Position numbers and translations under genes: made by a program. This document shows positions 7,432 through 16,316 of a stretch of 64,000 nt of DNA, one piece after another; within the stretch, counting starts at the first letter, position 1; every line of letters starts with the position of its first letter. A model generated the notes under the pieces. The model ran no database searches, had not been told where the DNA came from, and worked only from the letters and a program-made list of their open reading frames with translations. Origin of the DNA: Thalassospira profundimaris. Lineage in GTDB: Bacteria > Pseudomonadota > Alphaproteobacteria > Rhodospirillales > Thalassospiraceae. The stretch covers positions 62,001 to 126,000 of the forward strand of contig NZ_JPWH01000002.1 of NCBI RefSeq assembly GCF_003326755.1, written 5' to 3'.

Positions 7432-8318
7432 GATGCGTTCTCCGGCAGTTTCTTGAATTTAAGCGAATAGACCATCATCGCGATCAGCACCAGGGCCAGC
7501 AGGACAAAGCCCAATGCCGCGCCAAAGGGCCAGTTGCGGGCGGCGCCAAACTGGCTGCCGATCAGATTGGCGATCATCATGAATTTGCCACCCCCCAGAA
7601 GCTCTGGCGTTACATAGGCACCCAGGCAGGGAATGAAAACCAGAATGGACCCCGCAATAATGCCCGGTGTTGCCAGCGGCAGGATGATGCGGGTCATGGC
7701 CTTGCGTTTATTGGCCCCCAGGTCAAAGGCCGCCTCGATCAATCGGTGATCGAGTTTTTCCAGGCTGGCATAAATCGGCAGCACCATGAAAGGCAGGTAG
7801 GTGTAGGTCAAACCGATGGAAACGGCATAGGGGGTATAAAGCAGGTCCAGCCCGCCGGTGTCCAAGCCAATGGTATTGAGCAAATTGTCAATCAGCCCGC
7901 CATTGCGCAACAGCAGCATCCAGGCATAGTTGCGCACCAGAATGTTGGTCCAGAACGGGATTGTAACCAGAAAGATGAACATGTTGCGCCGGCTTTGCGG
8001 CTGCATGGCAATGTAAAAGGCGGTCGGGAACCCCAGGATCAGCGCCAGAACGGTGGTCAGGGCCGATAGCTCGAAAGATCGCAGGAAGATTTGCAGATAG
8101 TCGGTATTGATGATCAGATTGTCCATCAGATCGCGGTCAAAGATGAACGAGATATAGGCATCAAAGGATAGACTGCCCCAATTTACCCCGCCATTTGTGC
8201 CGCGTTCGAGAATGGAAACATAGGCCATTTGCAAAAGCGGCAGGCCCATGAAAAAGCCGATATAGACCACTGCCGGGGCGATCAGCCAAAAACGTTTGTG
8301 TCGGGTAAAAAATTCCAT
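7428..8318 (-). CDS. potH: Polyamine ABC transporter permease (PotB/PotH-like)
   Basis: This 296-residue permease has six hydrophobic helices and the EAA loop E-A-A-F-D-L-G-A-N-K-R-K-A-M. I start it at ATG 8318 (M-E-F-F-T-R-H-K-R-F-W), four bases after the ATPase stop; the in-frame extension further upstream lies inside the ATPase gene and has no good ribosome site. It forms the other half of the channel with the 3'-adjacent permease. Confidence 0.9.
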   Translation of the reverse strand: MEFFTRHKRFWLIAPAVVYIGFFMGLPLLQMAYVSILERGTNGGVNWGSLSFDAYISFIFDRDLMDNLIINTDYLQIFLRSFELSALTTVLALILGFPTAFYIAMQPQSRRNMFIFLVTIPFWTNILVRNYAWMLLLRNGGLIDNLLNTIGLDTGGLDLLYTPYAVSIGLTYTYLPFMVLPIYASLEKLDHRLIEAAFDLGANKRKAMTRIILPLATPGIIAGSILVFIPCLGAYVTPELLGGGKFMMIANLIGSQFGAARNWPFGAALGFVLLALVLIAMMVYSLKFKKLPENAS

Positions 8319-8322
8319 TGGC

Positions 8323-9438
8323 TTAATCCACCAAAACACGGATGGCGGCGGCCGGAAGGGTGACATCCACATCATCCCCCCGGGCAAAGGGCATGGTGGC
8401 CCCGTCGCGGTTTTGCACGCGGGTTAACAGGCGTGTCTGGTCATCCAGGCGAATGTGATAGGTGGTATCGGTGCCAAAATAAACCACATCGTCAATTGTG
8501 CCACGCAACGCGGTTTCGCTGCTGCCCTGTGGTGCGAGAATGATGCGTTCGGGGCGGATGGCAATGGTTGCGCTGGTTTGTTGAGCGGATCGTGACGGGT
8601 TTTCGGCCACCCCGGCCAGGCTGATGGTTTGCCCGCCGGGCAGGGCAAGGATGGTATTGTTGGCATCGTTGCCATTTTGGTGAATGTCGCCTTGCAGGAA
8701 ATTGCTGTCGCCAATGAAATCGGCAACAAAGCGGTGGGTGGGTGTTTCGTAAATGTCGCGCGGGGTGCCGATTTGCAGGATTTTGCCCGATTTCATCACC
8801 GCGATGCGGTCCGACATTGCCAGGGCTTCTTCCTGATCGTGGGTGACGAAGATAAAGGTAATGCCGGTTTCGGTTTGCAGGCGTTTGAGTTCGATCTGCA
8901 TTTCCTTGCGGAGCTTGAGATCAAGGGCCGAAAGCGGTTCATCAAGCAACAAAACCTTGGGGGCGGGTGCAAGTGCCCGGGCGAGCGCAATACGCTGCTG
9001 TTGCCCGCCCGAAAGCTGGCTGGGCTGGCGGTCGCCAAATTCGGCAAGGCGTACCAGTTCCAGCATTTCATCGGCGCGGCAGTTGGCATCGCGCTTGGGC
9101 ATGTTTTGCATCTCAAGGCCGAATGTCACGTTTTCGCGCACGGTTAAATGCGGAAACAGGGCATAGGACTGAAACACCGTATTGATGGGCCGTTTGAACG
9201 GGGGCAGATTATTCAGGGCTTTGCCTTCAAGGGCAATTTCACCGCTGCTTGCCTGCTCGAACCCGCCAATCAGGCGCAATAGCGTGGTTTTGCCGCAGCC
9301 AGACGGGCCCAGCATGGTGAAAAATTCGTTTTGGTAAATATCAACCGATACGTCATCAAGCGCCAGGACAGCATTTGGGCCGCTCCCGAACCGTTTGCTG
9401 ACCGCGCGTGCGGAAATCACGACGTCTCTGTCGGACAT
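8323..9438 (-). CDS. potG: Polyamine ABC transporter ATP-binding protein (PotA/PotG-like)
   Basis: This 371-residue ABC ATPase energises the importer at the inner face of the membrane. Walker [10 protein letters not shown] is at 44-52, then [10 protein letters not shown], the signature L-S-G-G-Q-Q-Q-R and Walker [12 protein letters not shown], followed by a TOBE-type C-terminal domain. The start is ATG 9438 (M-S-D-R-D-V-V) with AGGGGG seven bases upstream. It is the first gene of the minus-strand operon, so its promoter must lie in 9439-9686. No operator is obvious there. Confidence 0.92.
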   Translation of the reverse strand: MSDRDVVISARAVSKRFGSGPNAVLALDDVSVDIYQNEFFTMLGPSGCGKTTLLRLIGGFEQASSGEIALEGKALNNLPPFKRPINTVFQSYALFPHLTVRENVTFGLEMQNMPKRDANCRADEMLELVRLAEFGDRQPSQLSGGQQQRIALARALAPAPKVLLLDEPLSALDLKLRKEMQIELKRLQTETGITFIFVTHDQEEALAMSDRIAVMKSGKILQIGTPRDIYETPTHRFVADFIGDSNFLQGDIHQNGNDANNTILALPGGQTISLAGVAENPSRSAQQTSATIAIRPERIILAPQGSSETALRGTIDDVVYFGTDTTYHIRLDDQTRLLTRVQNRDGATMPFARGDDVDVTLPAAAIRVLVD

Positions 9439-9573
9439 GGATATACCCCCTGAATGACCGTTTGCGAACGGAATTTGATGCCCTGCCATCTGGCCCCTTC
9501 CCCCGATCAACGATGTCAAACGGGACAAAGGCCTGGTTCTTGTGACCCAGGCAGGTAAGTATTATTGACGTTT

Positions 9574-9624
9574 AACGCTTCTGGCGGCAAATGGTTTCCA
9601 AAATGCCGCCAGTGCGTTTTTTTT
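9574..9624 (+). terminator. Strong intrinsic terminator without an upstream plus-strand gene
   Basis: Arms AACGC...CTGGCGGCA (9574-9589) and TGCCGCCAG...GCGTT (9604-9618) are followed by eight T on the plus strand (9617-9624). The neighbours on both sides are minus-strand genes: sulP ends at 9687 and potG begins at 9438. The stem may also stop sulP transcripts, but the U-run faces the plus strand. Confidence 0.75.
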
Positions 9625-9686
9625 ATATCCGTCGATTGGGCCGTTTCAGGGGAACGGCAGGTTCCTGTGCGCGCGGGTTTTTGCGT

Positions 9687-11453
9687 TCAGGCGGTCGGCG
9701 TGATTTTTTGCAGGGCAGTGGTAATGTCGGTTTCAACATGCAGGGCGTTGCGATCAAGGATACCCATGCCCGTCAGCACCTTTTGCGGTTGAGATTGCAG
9801 GCCGACCAGAAACAGTCGTGTGCCATGCCGCTGGCAGGTTGTGATGAAATGCTCGATCCGCGAGGCACCGCTGGCATCAATCATCGGCACGTCATCCATG
9901 CACAGGATAAAATCGCGCGGATAACCGGCCACACTGTCGATCACATCGGTCAGGCGGTTGGCGACGCCAAAAAACAACGGTCCCGACAGGCGATAGATTT
10001 CAAGATTATCCGGGATGCCATCACGGATGATCGGGTTATCGGGCAGGCCATCGGGCTGGTCCTGGCGGATTAACGGGGCGGAGCCGGACGGGCGGTTTTT
10101 GGGGCTCGGTTTTCCGCCGCTGGTTCCGTTGCTATTGCCATTGCCATTGCCAGCAGGTGTTTGGGCAATGGTCACACTTTCCGACATGCGGTGCATGAAC
10201 AGAATGGCGGCCAGCACGACACCGGCCTGAATGGCAACTGTCAAATCAACCATCACGGTCAGCCCAAAGGTCACGATCAGCACCAGCCGGTCGCCCAGCG
10301 GGCCGCGCAAAAGGCGGGCAAAGCGGTCCATCTCGCTCATATTCCAGGCGACAACCATCAGCACGGCGGCAAGGGCGGCCAGCGGAATGTAATTGGCCAG
10401 GGGCGCCAGCAACAGCATGAAAATCAGCAGGAAAACCGCATGCAGCATGCCCGATACCGGTGATTTTGCGCCAGAGCGAATGTTGGTGGCCGTCCGGGCA
10501 ATCGCCCCGGTGGCCGGAAGACCGCCAAACAGCCCGGATGCCAGATTGGCAACACCTTGCGCCACCAGTTCGCAGTTGGAACGATGGCGCCGCCCCGTCA
10601 TGCCATCGGCCACCATGGCCGATAGCAGGCTTTCGATCCCGGCGAGAAAGGCGATGGTGAAGGCGCTGGGCATCAGTTGCATGATGCGCGCCATTGAAAC
10701 ATCGGGCAGGGCGGGCAGGCCGATGTCCGCCGAAATGCCGCCAAAACGCGAACCGATCGTATCAATGGGCAAATTGCCAATGGCAACAACCAGCGATGCC
10801 AGGGCCACCGCAATCAGGAAACTGGGCAATTTGGGTGCGGTACGCCGGGCGATGATGATCACGGCCAGCGCGCCCAGCGCAATTACAAGATTGACCGGGT
10901 CCAGGGTTGCACGGGCCTGCCACAGGGCCTCGATCTTGGCGATAAACTCGGCAGGCATTTCCGCCATTTTAAGGCCGAACAGATCCTTGATCTGGCTGGT
11001 GAAAATGATCACGGCAATGCCGGAGGTAAAACCCGTTACCACAGGTTCGGGGATATATTTGATCCAGGTGCCAAAGCGCGCCAGCCCGGCAATGATCAGC
11101 ATGATGCCCGCCATCAGCGTTGCCAGAATTAATCCGTCATAGCCATATTGGGCGATGACATTAAACACCACCACGACAAAGGCACCGGTTGGCCCGCCAA
11201 TTTGAAAGCGGCTGCCGCCCAGGGCGGATATGAAAAAACCGGCGATGATGGCTGTGACCAGCCCCTTGTCCGGTGTGGCCCCGCTGGCGATGGCAAGCGC
11301 CATTGACAGCGGCAGGGCAACAACCGCCACCGTCATGCCCGAAATGGCATCCTGGCGCAGATTTGCCAGTGAATAACCCTCGCGAAAGACAGTGACCAGT
11401 TTGGGCAAAAACAGGGTCCAGCCAGAGGTTTGGCGCGCAGGGATGTTATTCAT
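9687..11453 (-). CDS. SulP-family anion transporter with STAS domain
   Basis: This 588-residue SulP (SLC26-type) transporter has about ten or more membrane helices. Early motifs D-A-I-S-G-M-T-V-A-V-V-A-L-P and Q-I-G-G-P-T-G-A-F are typical. A Gly/Asn-rich linker built on a GGCAAT-type hexamer leads to a C-terminal STAS domain (M-D-D-V-P-M-I-D-A-S-G-A-S-R). Members carry sulfate, bicarbonate or dicarboxylates; sulfate is only suggested by the cysDN genes 5 kb away. I favour ATG 11453 over an in-frame TTG at 11468; neither has a strong ribosome site. It stands as a single gene. Confidence 0.9.
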   Translation of the reverse strand: MNNIPARQTSGWTLFLPKLVTVFREGYSLANLRQDAISGMTVAVVALPLSMALAIASGATPDKGLVTAIIAGFFISALGGSRFQIGGPTGAFVVVVFNVIAQYGYDGLILATLMAGIMLIIAGLARFGTWIKYIPEPVVTGFTSGIAVIIFTSQIKDLFGLKMAEMPAEFIAKIEALWQARATLDPVNLVIALGALAVIIIARRTAPKLPSFLIAVALASLVVAIGNLPIDTIGSRFGGISADIGLPALPDVSMARIMQLMPSAFTIAFLAGIESLLSAMVADGMTGRRHRSNCELVAQGVANLASGLFGGLPATGAIARTATNIRSGAKSPVSGMLHAVFLLIFMLLLAPLANYIPLAALAAVLMVVAWNMSEMDRFARLLRGPLGDRLVLIVTFGLTVMVDLTVAIQAGVVLAAILFMHRMSESVTIAQTPAGNGNGNSNGTSGGKPSPKNRPSGSAPLIRQDQPDGLPDNPIIRDGIPDNLEIYRLSGPLFFGVANRLTDVIDSVAGYPRDFILCMDDVPMIDASGASRIEHFITTCQRHGTRLFLVGLQSQPQKVLTGMGILDRNALHVETDITTALQKITPTA

Positions 11454-11712
11454 GAAGGCATGATCCAATTGTATGGGGTTATTTATCCACTAAAAACAGT
11501 GTGATTGATTATTCATTTACCGAAAATAAAATGTCAATCATGGCATACACAGGCGCGCTATGTGCAAAACGAATGGGTGCCACAAAAACGATGGGGCCGG
11601 TTTTATAATTTTGCGACATTATTTGGGCCGTGTTAGCGCAATGGTTGACGTCTGCGGCAATTAATTCCACGCTTCCGGGTTGAGCATCCATTTCAAAAGC
11701 GGGATCAATGTC

Positions 11713-12915
11713 ATGCGCGAAACCGGCTTTGCCAGCAGCAATTCTTTTGTCTCTGAGGGTATCCGTTCTGTTGTGCGCGATATTGCACCCTCGCAAATTC
11801 GCGAGGTGGCCCATTTGGGCATGGGACGGGATGATGTGGTGCCGCTGTGGTTTGGCGAACCTGACCAGCCAACGCCGGAATTTATTTGCCGCGCTGCGAT
11901 GGATGCCCTGGCAGCGGGTGATACGTTTTATCAGCCCAATGCCGGTATTGCCCCGCTCCGTACGGCTTTGAGCGACTATATGAACGGTTTGTATGGCACC
12001 GCACTGTTGCCTGATAATGTGATTGTGACGGTTTCGGGCCTCAATGCGATCATGGTGGCATTACAGGCGGTGTTGGGCGCGGGGGACCATTTGGTCACAA
12101 CCGCACCGATCTGGCCCAATCTTGTTGCCATTCCGCGGGTTTTGGGCGCTTCGGTCACAACGGTGCCGTTGCAGGCCGACGCAAAGGCAGGCTGGCAGCT
12201 TGACCTTCAGGCTTTGTTTGATGCCTGTCGCCCGTCAACAAAGGTGATTTTGCTTAACACGCCGAATAATCCGACCGGGTGGATGATGTCGGAAGGGGAT
12301 CAGGCAAAACTTGTGGCCTTTGCCGAAGAACGCGGCATCTGGATTATTGCCGACGAGGTTTATGCCCGTCTGGTTTATAACGGGCAGGATTATGCGCCGT
12401 CCTTTGTGCCCTTTCTGCGCGAAGACCGCCGGATTATGGTGATCAACAGTTTTTCCAAGGCGTGGGCGATGACCGGCTGGCGGTTGGGATGGATTACCGC
12501 GTCCAGGGCAGCCTGTATTGAACTTGAAAAACTGATGGAATTTAACGTGTCCTGCCCGGCGGGCTTTATCCAGCAGGCCGGGATTGTCGCCCTGCGCGAG
12601 GGCGAGGACTTTGTTGCCACGGCACGGGCGTGTTATGCCCGGTCGCGCCAGGTGCTGGTGGATCGTTTGTCGGCCATGCCGCGCGTGATGTTACCCGCCG
12701 CCGATGCGGCCTTTTACGCCTTTTTCCATATAGACGGCGTTACCGATACGCTGGGTTTTGCCAAGAAGTTATTGGGTGAACAGGGTATTGGCCTGGCCCC
12801 GGGCGAGGCCTTTGGCCCCGAGGGGGCGGGGTTTATCCGGGCCTGTTATGCGGTATCGGAAGACCGTATCCATCAGGCGATGGATGGGATGGAACGGTTT
12901 TTGAACACAATGTGA
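11713..12915 (+). CDS. Class I/II pyridoxal-phosphate aminotransferase
   Basis: This 400-residue cytosolic PLP enzyme has fold type I. The Schiff-base Lys lies in N-S-F-S-K-A-W-A-M-T-G-W-R-L-G-W, with N-N-P-T-G-W upstream and A-D-E-V-Y-A-R-L-V-Y between them, all class I aminotransferase hallmarks. The amino donor cannot be fixed; AspC-like enzymes of this type usually take aspartate, aromatic amino acids or alanine. ATG 11713 is used with GGGA nearby; longer starts have no ribosome site. It is divergent from sulP and ends at a bidirectional terminator shared with the desaturase gene. Confidence 0.87.
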   Translation: MRETGFASSNSFVSEGIRSVVRDIAPSQIREVAHLGMGRDDVVPLWFGEPDQPTPEFICRAAMDALAAGDTFYQPNAGIAPLRTALSDYMNGLYGTALLPDNVIVTVSGLNAIMVALQAVLGAGDHLVTTAPIWPNLVAIPRVLGASVTTVPLQADAKAGWQLDLQALFDACRPSTKVILLNTPNNPTGWMMSEGDQAKLVAFAEERGIWIIADEVYARLVYNGQDYAPSFVPFLREDRRIMVINSFSKAWAMTGWRLGWITASRAACIELEKLMEFNVSCPAGFIQQAGIVALREGEDFVATARACYARSRQVLVDRLSAMPRVMLPAADAAFYAFFHIDGVTDTLGFAKKLLGEQGIGLAPGEAFGPEGAGFIRACYAVSEDRIHQAMDGMERFLNTM

Positions 12916-12935
12916 GCTGCATGGTGCTGCAAACA

Positions 12936-12972
12936 ACCCCCCGACAGGCCGGGCCGTCGGGGGGTATTTGTT
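12936..12972. terminator. Bidirectional terminator
   Basis: Perfect 10-base arms ACCCCCCGAC (12936-12945) and GTCGGGGGGT (12956-12965) with a 10-base loop are followed by ATTTGTT on the plus strand and by TGTTTG on the minus strand. It separates the convergent aminotransferase and desaturase genes. Confidence 0.85.
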
Positions 12973-12986
12973 GGTGAAGCCTTGTC

Positions 12987-14168
12987 TTAACCTGCTGATG
13001 CCGCCGGTGCGGGTGTTAACCGGCTGCCAACCGAGGCCAGAAAATAGTCATAGGCGCGGTCGATAATGTCATCAAGCGAGCGGGTCTTGGCAAACATCTG
13101 CCGGGCGGTTGCCATAAATTCATCACGGCTGGGCAGGTGTGGCAAATGGAACGCCGAAAGGGCATCGCCAGTGCGATGGCGGGCATTTGTCAGTATGTCG
13201 TGAAGATTTTGCAGGTCCGGGCCGTGCAGATTGGTGCTAATCGCCTTGGCAATGCGGTCCGGGTCAAAGCGGGCGGCAAGCTGCTCGGCAGCCCGGTTGA
13301 TCACCTTGGTGCCCAGGCGCTGTTCATTGCGCAAAACCTGCTTGGGCGGCTGTTTCAAATCGCGGACCAACCCCAACCAGGACAGAACACACAGGATGTA
13401 ATAGGTCGGGTCATATTCCCACCAGCGAAAACCCTGGCGCGCACTGCTTTGATAGGCGTGGTGGTTGTTGTGCCAGCCTTCGCCCATTGTCACAATTGCC
13501 AGCAGCCAGTTATTGCGCGAATCATCGCCGGTTACATAGCGTTTGCGCCCGCTGACATGGGCCAGCGAATTAATGCCAAATGTGCCGTGATAACAGGCCA
13601 CCGTGCTCCAGAAAAAGCCCACGACAAGGCCCGACCAGCCCGCAATCAGGAAACAGGCCACCGCCAGAATAATCGCTGGGGCAGTTTCAAATTTATGCAG
13701 CCACATCAGTTCGCGATAGCGGGTTAAATCGCCCACGGTGGAAAGGTCGGCCTGGTCATGCTGGCGGGCAAAGATCCAACCGACATGGCTGTAAAGAAAG
13801 CCGCGATGGCGTGGGGAATGCACATCGTTTTCGGTATCGGAATATTTGTGGTGATGGCGGTGCTTGGCGGCCCACCAGATCACACTTTTTTGTGCACTGC
13901 TTTGCGCAAGAAACGCCAGAACGAACTGGAAAAAACGGCTGGTGGCAAAGGCGCGATGGGAAAAATAGCGATGATACCCGCCTGTAACCCCGAACATGCG
14001 TACAACATAAAGTACAACACCCAAAATGGCGGCCTGCCAGGTAATGCCCGTCCAGATCGCGGCAAAACAGGCCAAATGCACCAGTGAAAACGGGATCAGG
14101 GCCGGATAGATGATATCATCATGGTGCCGGTTTGCTTCGGGTGCCGGGGGGACGGTCGTCAAAGGCAT
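12987..14168 (-). CDS. Acyl-lipid/acyl-CoA fatty acid desaturase
   Basis: This 393-residue membrane di-iron desaturase introduces a double bond (delta-9 type by family) into a fatty acyl chain. The three histidine boxes are present: H-R-Y-F-S-H-R, H-R-H-H-H-K and E-G-W-H-N-N-H-H, between hydrophobic helices. Past the last box is an extra hydrophilic tail of about 110 residues, rich in charged residues and ending A-P-A-P-A-A-S-A-G, longer than in typical bacterial DesC proteins; its role is unknown. The start is ATG 14168 with GGAA upstream. Confidence 0.92.
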   Translation of the reverse strand: MPLTTVPPAPEANRHHDDIIYPALIPFSLVHLACFAAIWTGITWQAAILGVVLYVVRMFGVTGGYHRYFSHRAFATSRFFQFVLAFLAQSSAQKSVIWWAAKHRHHHKYSDTENDVHSPRHRGFLYSHVGWIFARQHDQADLSTVGDLTRYRELMWLHKFETAPAIILAVACFLIAGWSGLVVGFFWSTVACYHGTFGINSLAHVSGRKRYVTGDDSRNNWLLAIVTMGEGWHNNHHAYQSSARQGFRWWEYDPTYYILCVLSWLGLVRDLKQPPKQVLRNEQRLGTKVINRAAEQLAARFDPDRIAKAISTNLHGPDLQNLHDILTNARHRTGDALSAFHLPHLPSRDEFMATARQMFAKTRSLDDIIDRAYDYFLASVGSRLTPAPAASAG

Positions 14169-14614
14169 TATATGAAGTTCCAGTTCTGTCGTTCAGGAAG
14201 ATACGGGGCCGGTTGTCCGGGCCGGTTAGGGATCGCATCCACAAGGCGGTGTCGCCTGAAGGCTTTTTTAGCCTTGAAATGCCGGTTAAGCATTTACCGG
14301 AAGGCACAAGGTGCCGGGGTAACAGTGTTTCGTGCGCGATCCTGACGTTTCGATATTGGACCCTGTCCAAAAGGTTTATCTGAACATGGGGATTCCGCCG
14401 TGGTGATGCAATAAAAACCTTGCGACGGGTCAAACCACATTGGCTGTATTGTGACGTGTGTCACCCGGAAATTCGCGGTTTTCATTATGGATGAATTTTT
14501 TGCGTCAGCATTGACAGAAGGCCGCGTGCACCTGAAGGCGTATTTTTCCATGAAGCTTTGGCGCGGGCGGTGTATGGTGATGACGGGCGATCGGCAACAT
14601 CAAAAGGTCTGTAA
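14169..14614. other. Divergent intergenic region, 446 bases
   Basis: This region holds the promoters of the desaturase (minus) and of the 298-aa unknown (plus). A CRP/FNR-like near-palindrome TGTGA-N6-TCACC lies at 14450-14465, and a small AAGGCT/AGCCTT hairpin lies near 14260-14275. I see no gene-like reading frame with a ribosome site in it. Confidence 0.5.
14450..14465. promoter_or_regulatory. Candidate CRP/FNR-family binding site
   Basis: TGTGA, six bases, then TCACC matches nine of ten positions of the CRP core half-sites TGTGA-N6-TCACA. The centre is about 157 bases before the plus-strand unknown gene and 290 bases before the desaturase start. Confidence 0.35.
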
Positions 14615-15511
14615 ATGCCGGATATTCTGACACTTGAGGAAATCACAAACCGGGCGAACGAGGAAACCCCCGTCGAGATAACCTTGCGTCAGACCAAACT
14701 GACCAAAAGCTGGCTATTGCCGCATCTGGATGCGCTTCATGCCGATTTGCGGCAATTGCGTTCGGCCTTTGACGCGGCCTATCGCCATTCTGCCGAGGTA
14801 ACAAATAACCCGCGCCGGACCTATCCCAAGGGCTATTGTCTGGAAATCAGCAAGGGGGTGCAAAACCTGTTGCAACAGCAGATCCAGCAGCCAACCACAC
14901 CGGCCATGCAGGCCCTGCGTGAATTTTGCCTCAATGGGGGGATTGCCAAACGGGTGTGGGGTAATTTGCGCAACAGCTATTTTCAGAATGCCTTTCAGTT
15001 TGGCAGCCTTTATGTCGATGTTGCCAATGATACGGTCAATCCCAGCAAGCCGCAGGTGGAAATTCTGCCCTGGGTGAAATCCGGTTTTTATGCCATTCGC
15101 GATTATGCCAAATACGCCAAACTGGCGGAGGTCTATTGGGGCGGCAAGGTTTATCCAAACCGGTATCTGCCCGAACTGGCCGTAATGTTCCCCATCGTTT
15201 TTGTTAATCGCTATGGCGAGGTGGAATTACAGGCCAATTACCAGACCATCCTCTATCGTAACATGGAACAGAACTTCAAACTGGCGGAAACATACCTGTT
15301 TAATCGCAAAAATTACGGCGACCCGCTGCCGGACCCTTATCATGCCTTTTTGCAAAACGAATTTGGCGCACTGGCGGAACCGGCAAGTGACGATGTGTTG
15401 CGCGGCCTGTTTGCCGATGCGCGTAAAACCGGTTTGCGCTTTGATATTTCTCGGTGCCAGCCGATGCTGGATCAGGCGCTTGAGGTTGGGAAGCGGTCGA
15501 AACGGGCTTAA
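14615..15511 (+). CDS. Unrecognised 298-aa protein
   Basis: I do not recognise the family. It is a soluble protein without signal peptide or membrane segment. The N-terminal 70 residues look alpha-helical (S-W-L-L-P-H-L-D-A-L-H-A-D-L-R-Q-L-R); the middle is rich in aromatic residues and Asn (N-S-Y-F-Q-N-A-F-Q-F-G-S-L-Y-V-D-V) and contains I-L-P-W-V-K-S-G-F-Y-A-I-R-D-Y-A-K. ATG 14615 has AAGG eight bases upstream, which supports the start. It stands alone, converging on the ParDE pair. Confidence 0.72.
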   Translation: MPDILTLEEITNRANEETPVEITLRQTKLTKSWLLPHLDALHADLRQLRSAFDAAYRHSAEVTNNPRRTYPKGYCLEISKGVQNLLQQQIQQPTTPAMQALREFCLNGGIAKRVWGNLRNSYFQNAFQFGSLYVDVANDTVNPSKPQVEILPWVKSGFYAIRDYAKYAKLAEVYWGGKVYPNRYLPELAVMFPIVFVNRYGEVELQANYQTILYRNMEQNFKLAETYLFNRKNYGDPLPDPYHAFLQNEFGALAEPASDDVLRGLFADARKTGLRFDISRCQPMLDQALEVGKRSKRA

Positions 15512-15539
15512 GCGTGAAATGCTAAATCGTCTGGTTATC

Positions 15540-15851
15540 TTATGATTTCGAAAGTCGAGCGGAAATGTTCATTCGGTGGGCGTATAAAGCCTCGAGGATG
15601 ATTGTATCCTGACTTTCAAACCGGAAGAAGATTGAGGTCGGAAAATCCTGCAGGCTCCATTTCCGGAAATCTTTGTGTTCAATCCGGGTATAGATCGGGC
15701 AGGCCAGCGGCTTTGTCGCGATGAAGGCAATGGCGCTATCGACCTGATCGACGAATTTAAGCGCGATGTTCGAGCCCGCCCGTGCGCGATAGTCGGCCGT
15801 CAAATCAATAAGCTGGCGTTTGAATGCAGCACTTCGGACGATCCGGGGCAT
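15540..15851 (-). CDS. parE: ParE/RelE-superfamily toxin
   Basis: This 103-residue protein has the ParE/RelE layout: N-terminal R-S-A-A-F-K-R-Q-L-I-D-L helix, central P-I-Y-T-R-I-E-H-K-D-F-R-K-W and late L-E-A-L-Y-A-H-R-M-N. ParE-type toxins act on DNA gyrase, RelE-type ones on ribosome-bound mRNA; which applies is not decided here. It follows the antitoxin gene by six bases on the minus strand. The very short length and the antitoxin in front make the toxin assignment firm. Confidence 0.83.
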   Translation of the reverse strand: MPRIVRSAAFKRQLIDLTADYRARAGSNIALKFVDQVDSAIAFIATKPLACPIYTRIEHKDFRKWSLQDFPTSIFFRFESQDTIILEALYAHRMNISARLSKS

Positions 15852-15857
15852 GAAAAA

Positions 15858-16130
15858 CTATTCAATTGCGATTTTGCGGGCGTCAGCAAGGTCGTTATCC
15901 GTCCAGTCAGAATAATCATTTTCATGCAAAGACCGTTTCAGCTGTGCATGAATGTTGGCACGTTCCTGATCTTGCGTTTTTTCCATGTGTCGGCGCACCA
16001 GATCGCGGATAAATTCGCTGGGTGTTTCGTAAAGGGCGTCTTTGCCGGTCATTTCCGCAACATAAATTGCCAATGGGTCAGGCAATGTTGCGTTAAGGCG
16101 TTTGACCATTTTTCTGTTCGAGGCAGTCAT
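15858..16130 (-). CDS. parD: ParD-like ribbon-helix-helix antitoxin
   Basis: This is a 90-residue antitoxin. ATG 16130 is preceded by AAGGAG at seven bases, so a longer in-frame reading is rejected. The N-terminus (K-R-L-N-A-T-L-P-D-P-L) forms the DNA-binding ribbon, followed by T-P-S-E-F-I-R-D-L-V-R-R-H, the typical ParD/CopG helix pair, and an acidic toxin-binding tail. It probably represses its own promoter; a 9-base inverted repeat lies just upstream. Confidence 0.83.
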   Translation of the reverse strand: MTASNRKMVKRLNATLPDPLAIYVAEMTGKDALYETPSEFIRDLVRRHMEKTQDQERANIHAQLKRSLHENDYSDWTDNDLADARKIAIE

Positions 16131-16166
16131 TGCCAGGCTCCTTTGTAATCTCTGCCACTTTATCAT

Positions 16167-16210
16167 ATTTGCGCGTCCGGTGCGATAAGGTGCGCGTTGA
16201 GCGCGCAAAT
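16167..16210. promoter_or_regulatory. Candidate ParD operator
   Basis: Arms ATTTGCGCG (16167-16175) and CGCGCAAAT (16202-16210) are a perfect 9-base inverted repeat with a 26-base spacer, 37 bases upstream of the antitoxin start. RHH antitoxins commonly autoregulate from such sites. Confidence 0.5.
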
Positions 16211-16261
16211 TTATGCTGGCTGGAAGTTACGAAGGAGTGGTTGCCAAGCGTATAATACAAA

Positions 16262-16296
16262 AAAACACCCGGCAAAATTCATTGCCGGGTGTTTTT
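16262..16296 (-). terminator. Terminator of cysD-cysNC
   Basis: Arms AACACCCGGCAA (16264-16275) and TTGCCGGGTGTT (16282-16293) have a 6-base loop, with a U-run on the minus strand (plus-strand A-run from 16258) and five T on the plus strand. It lies 21 bases beyond the cysNC stop and could work in both directions. Confidence 0.88.
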
Positions 16297-16316
16297 GCAA
16301 GCAGGTTGCGTCTTGG

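Noticed and set aside
10134..10151. Three ATTGCC hexamers in sulP
   Set aside because: An in-frame run coding for a Gly-Asn linker; too short to call a phase-variable repeat.
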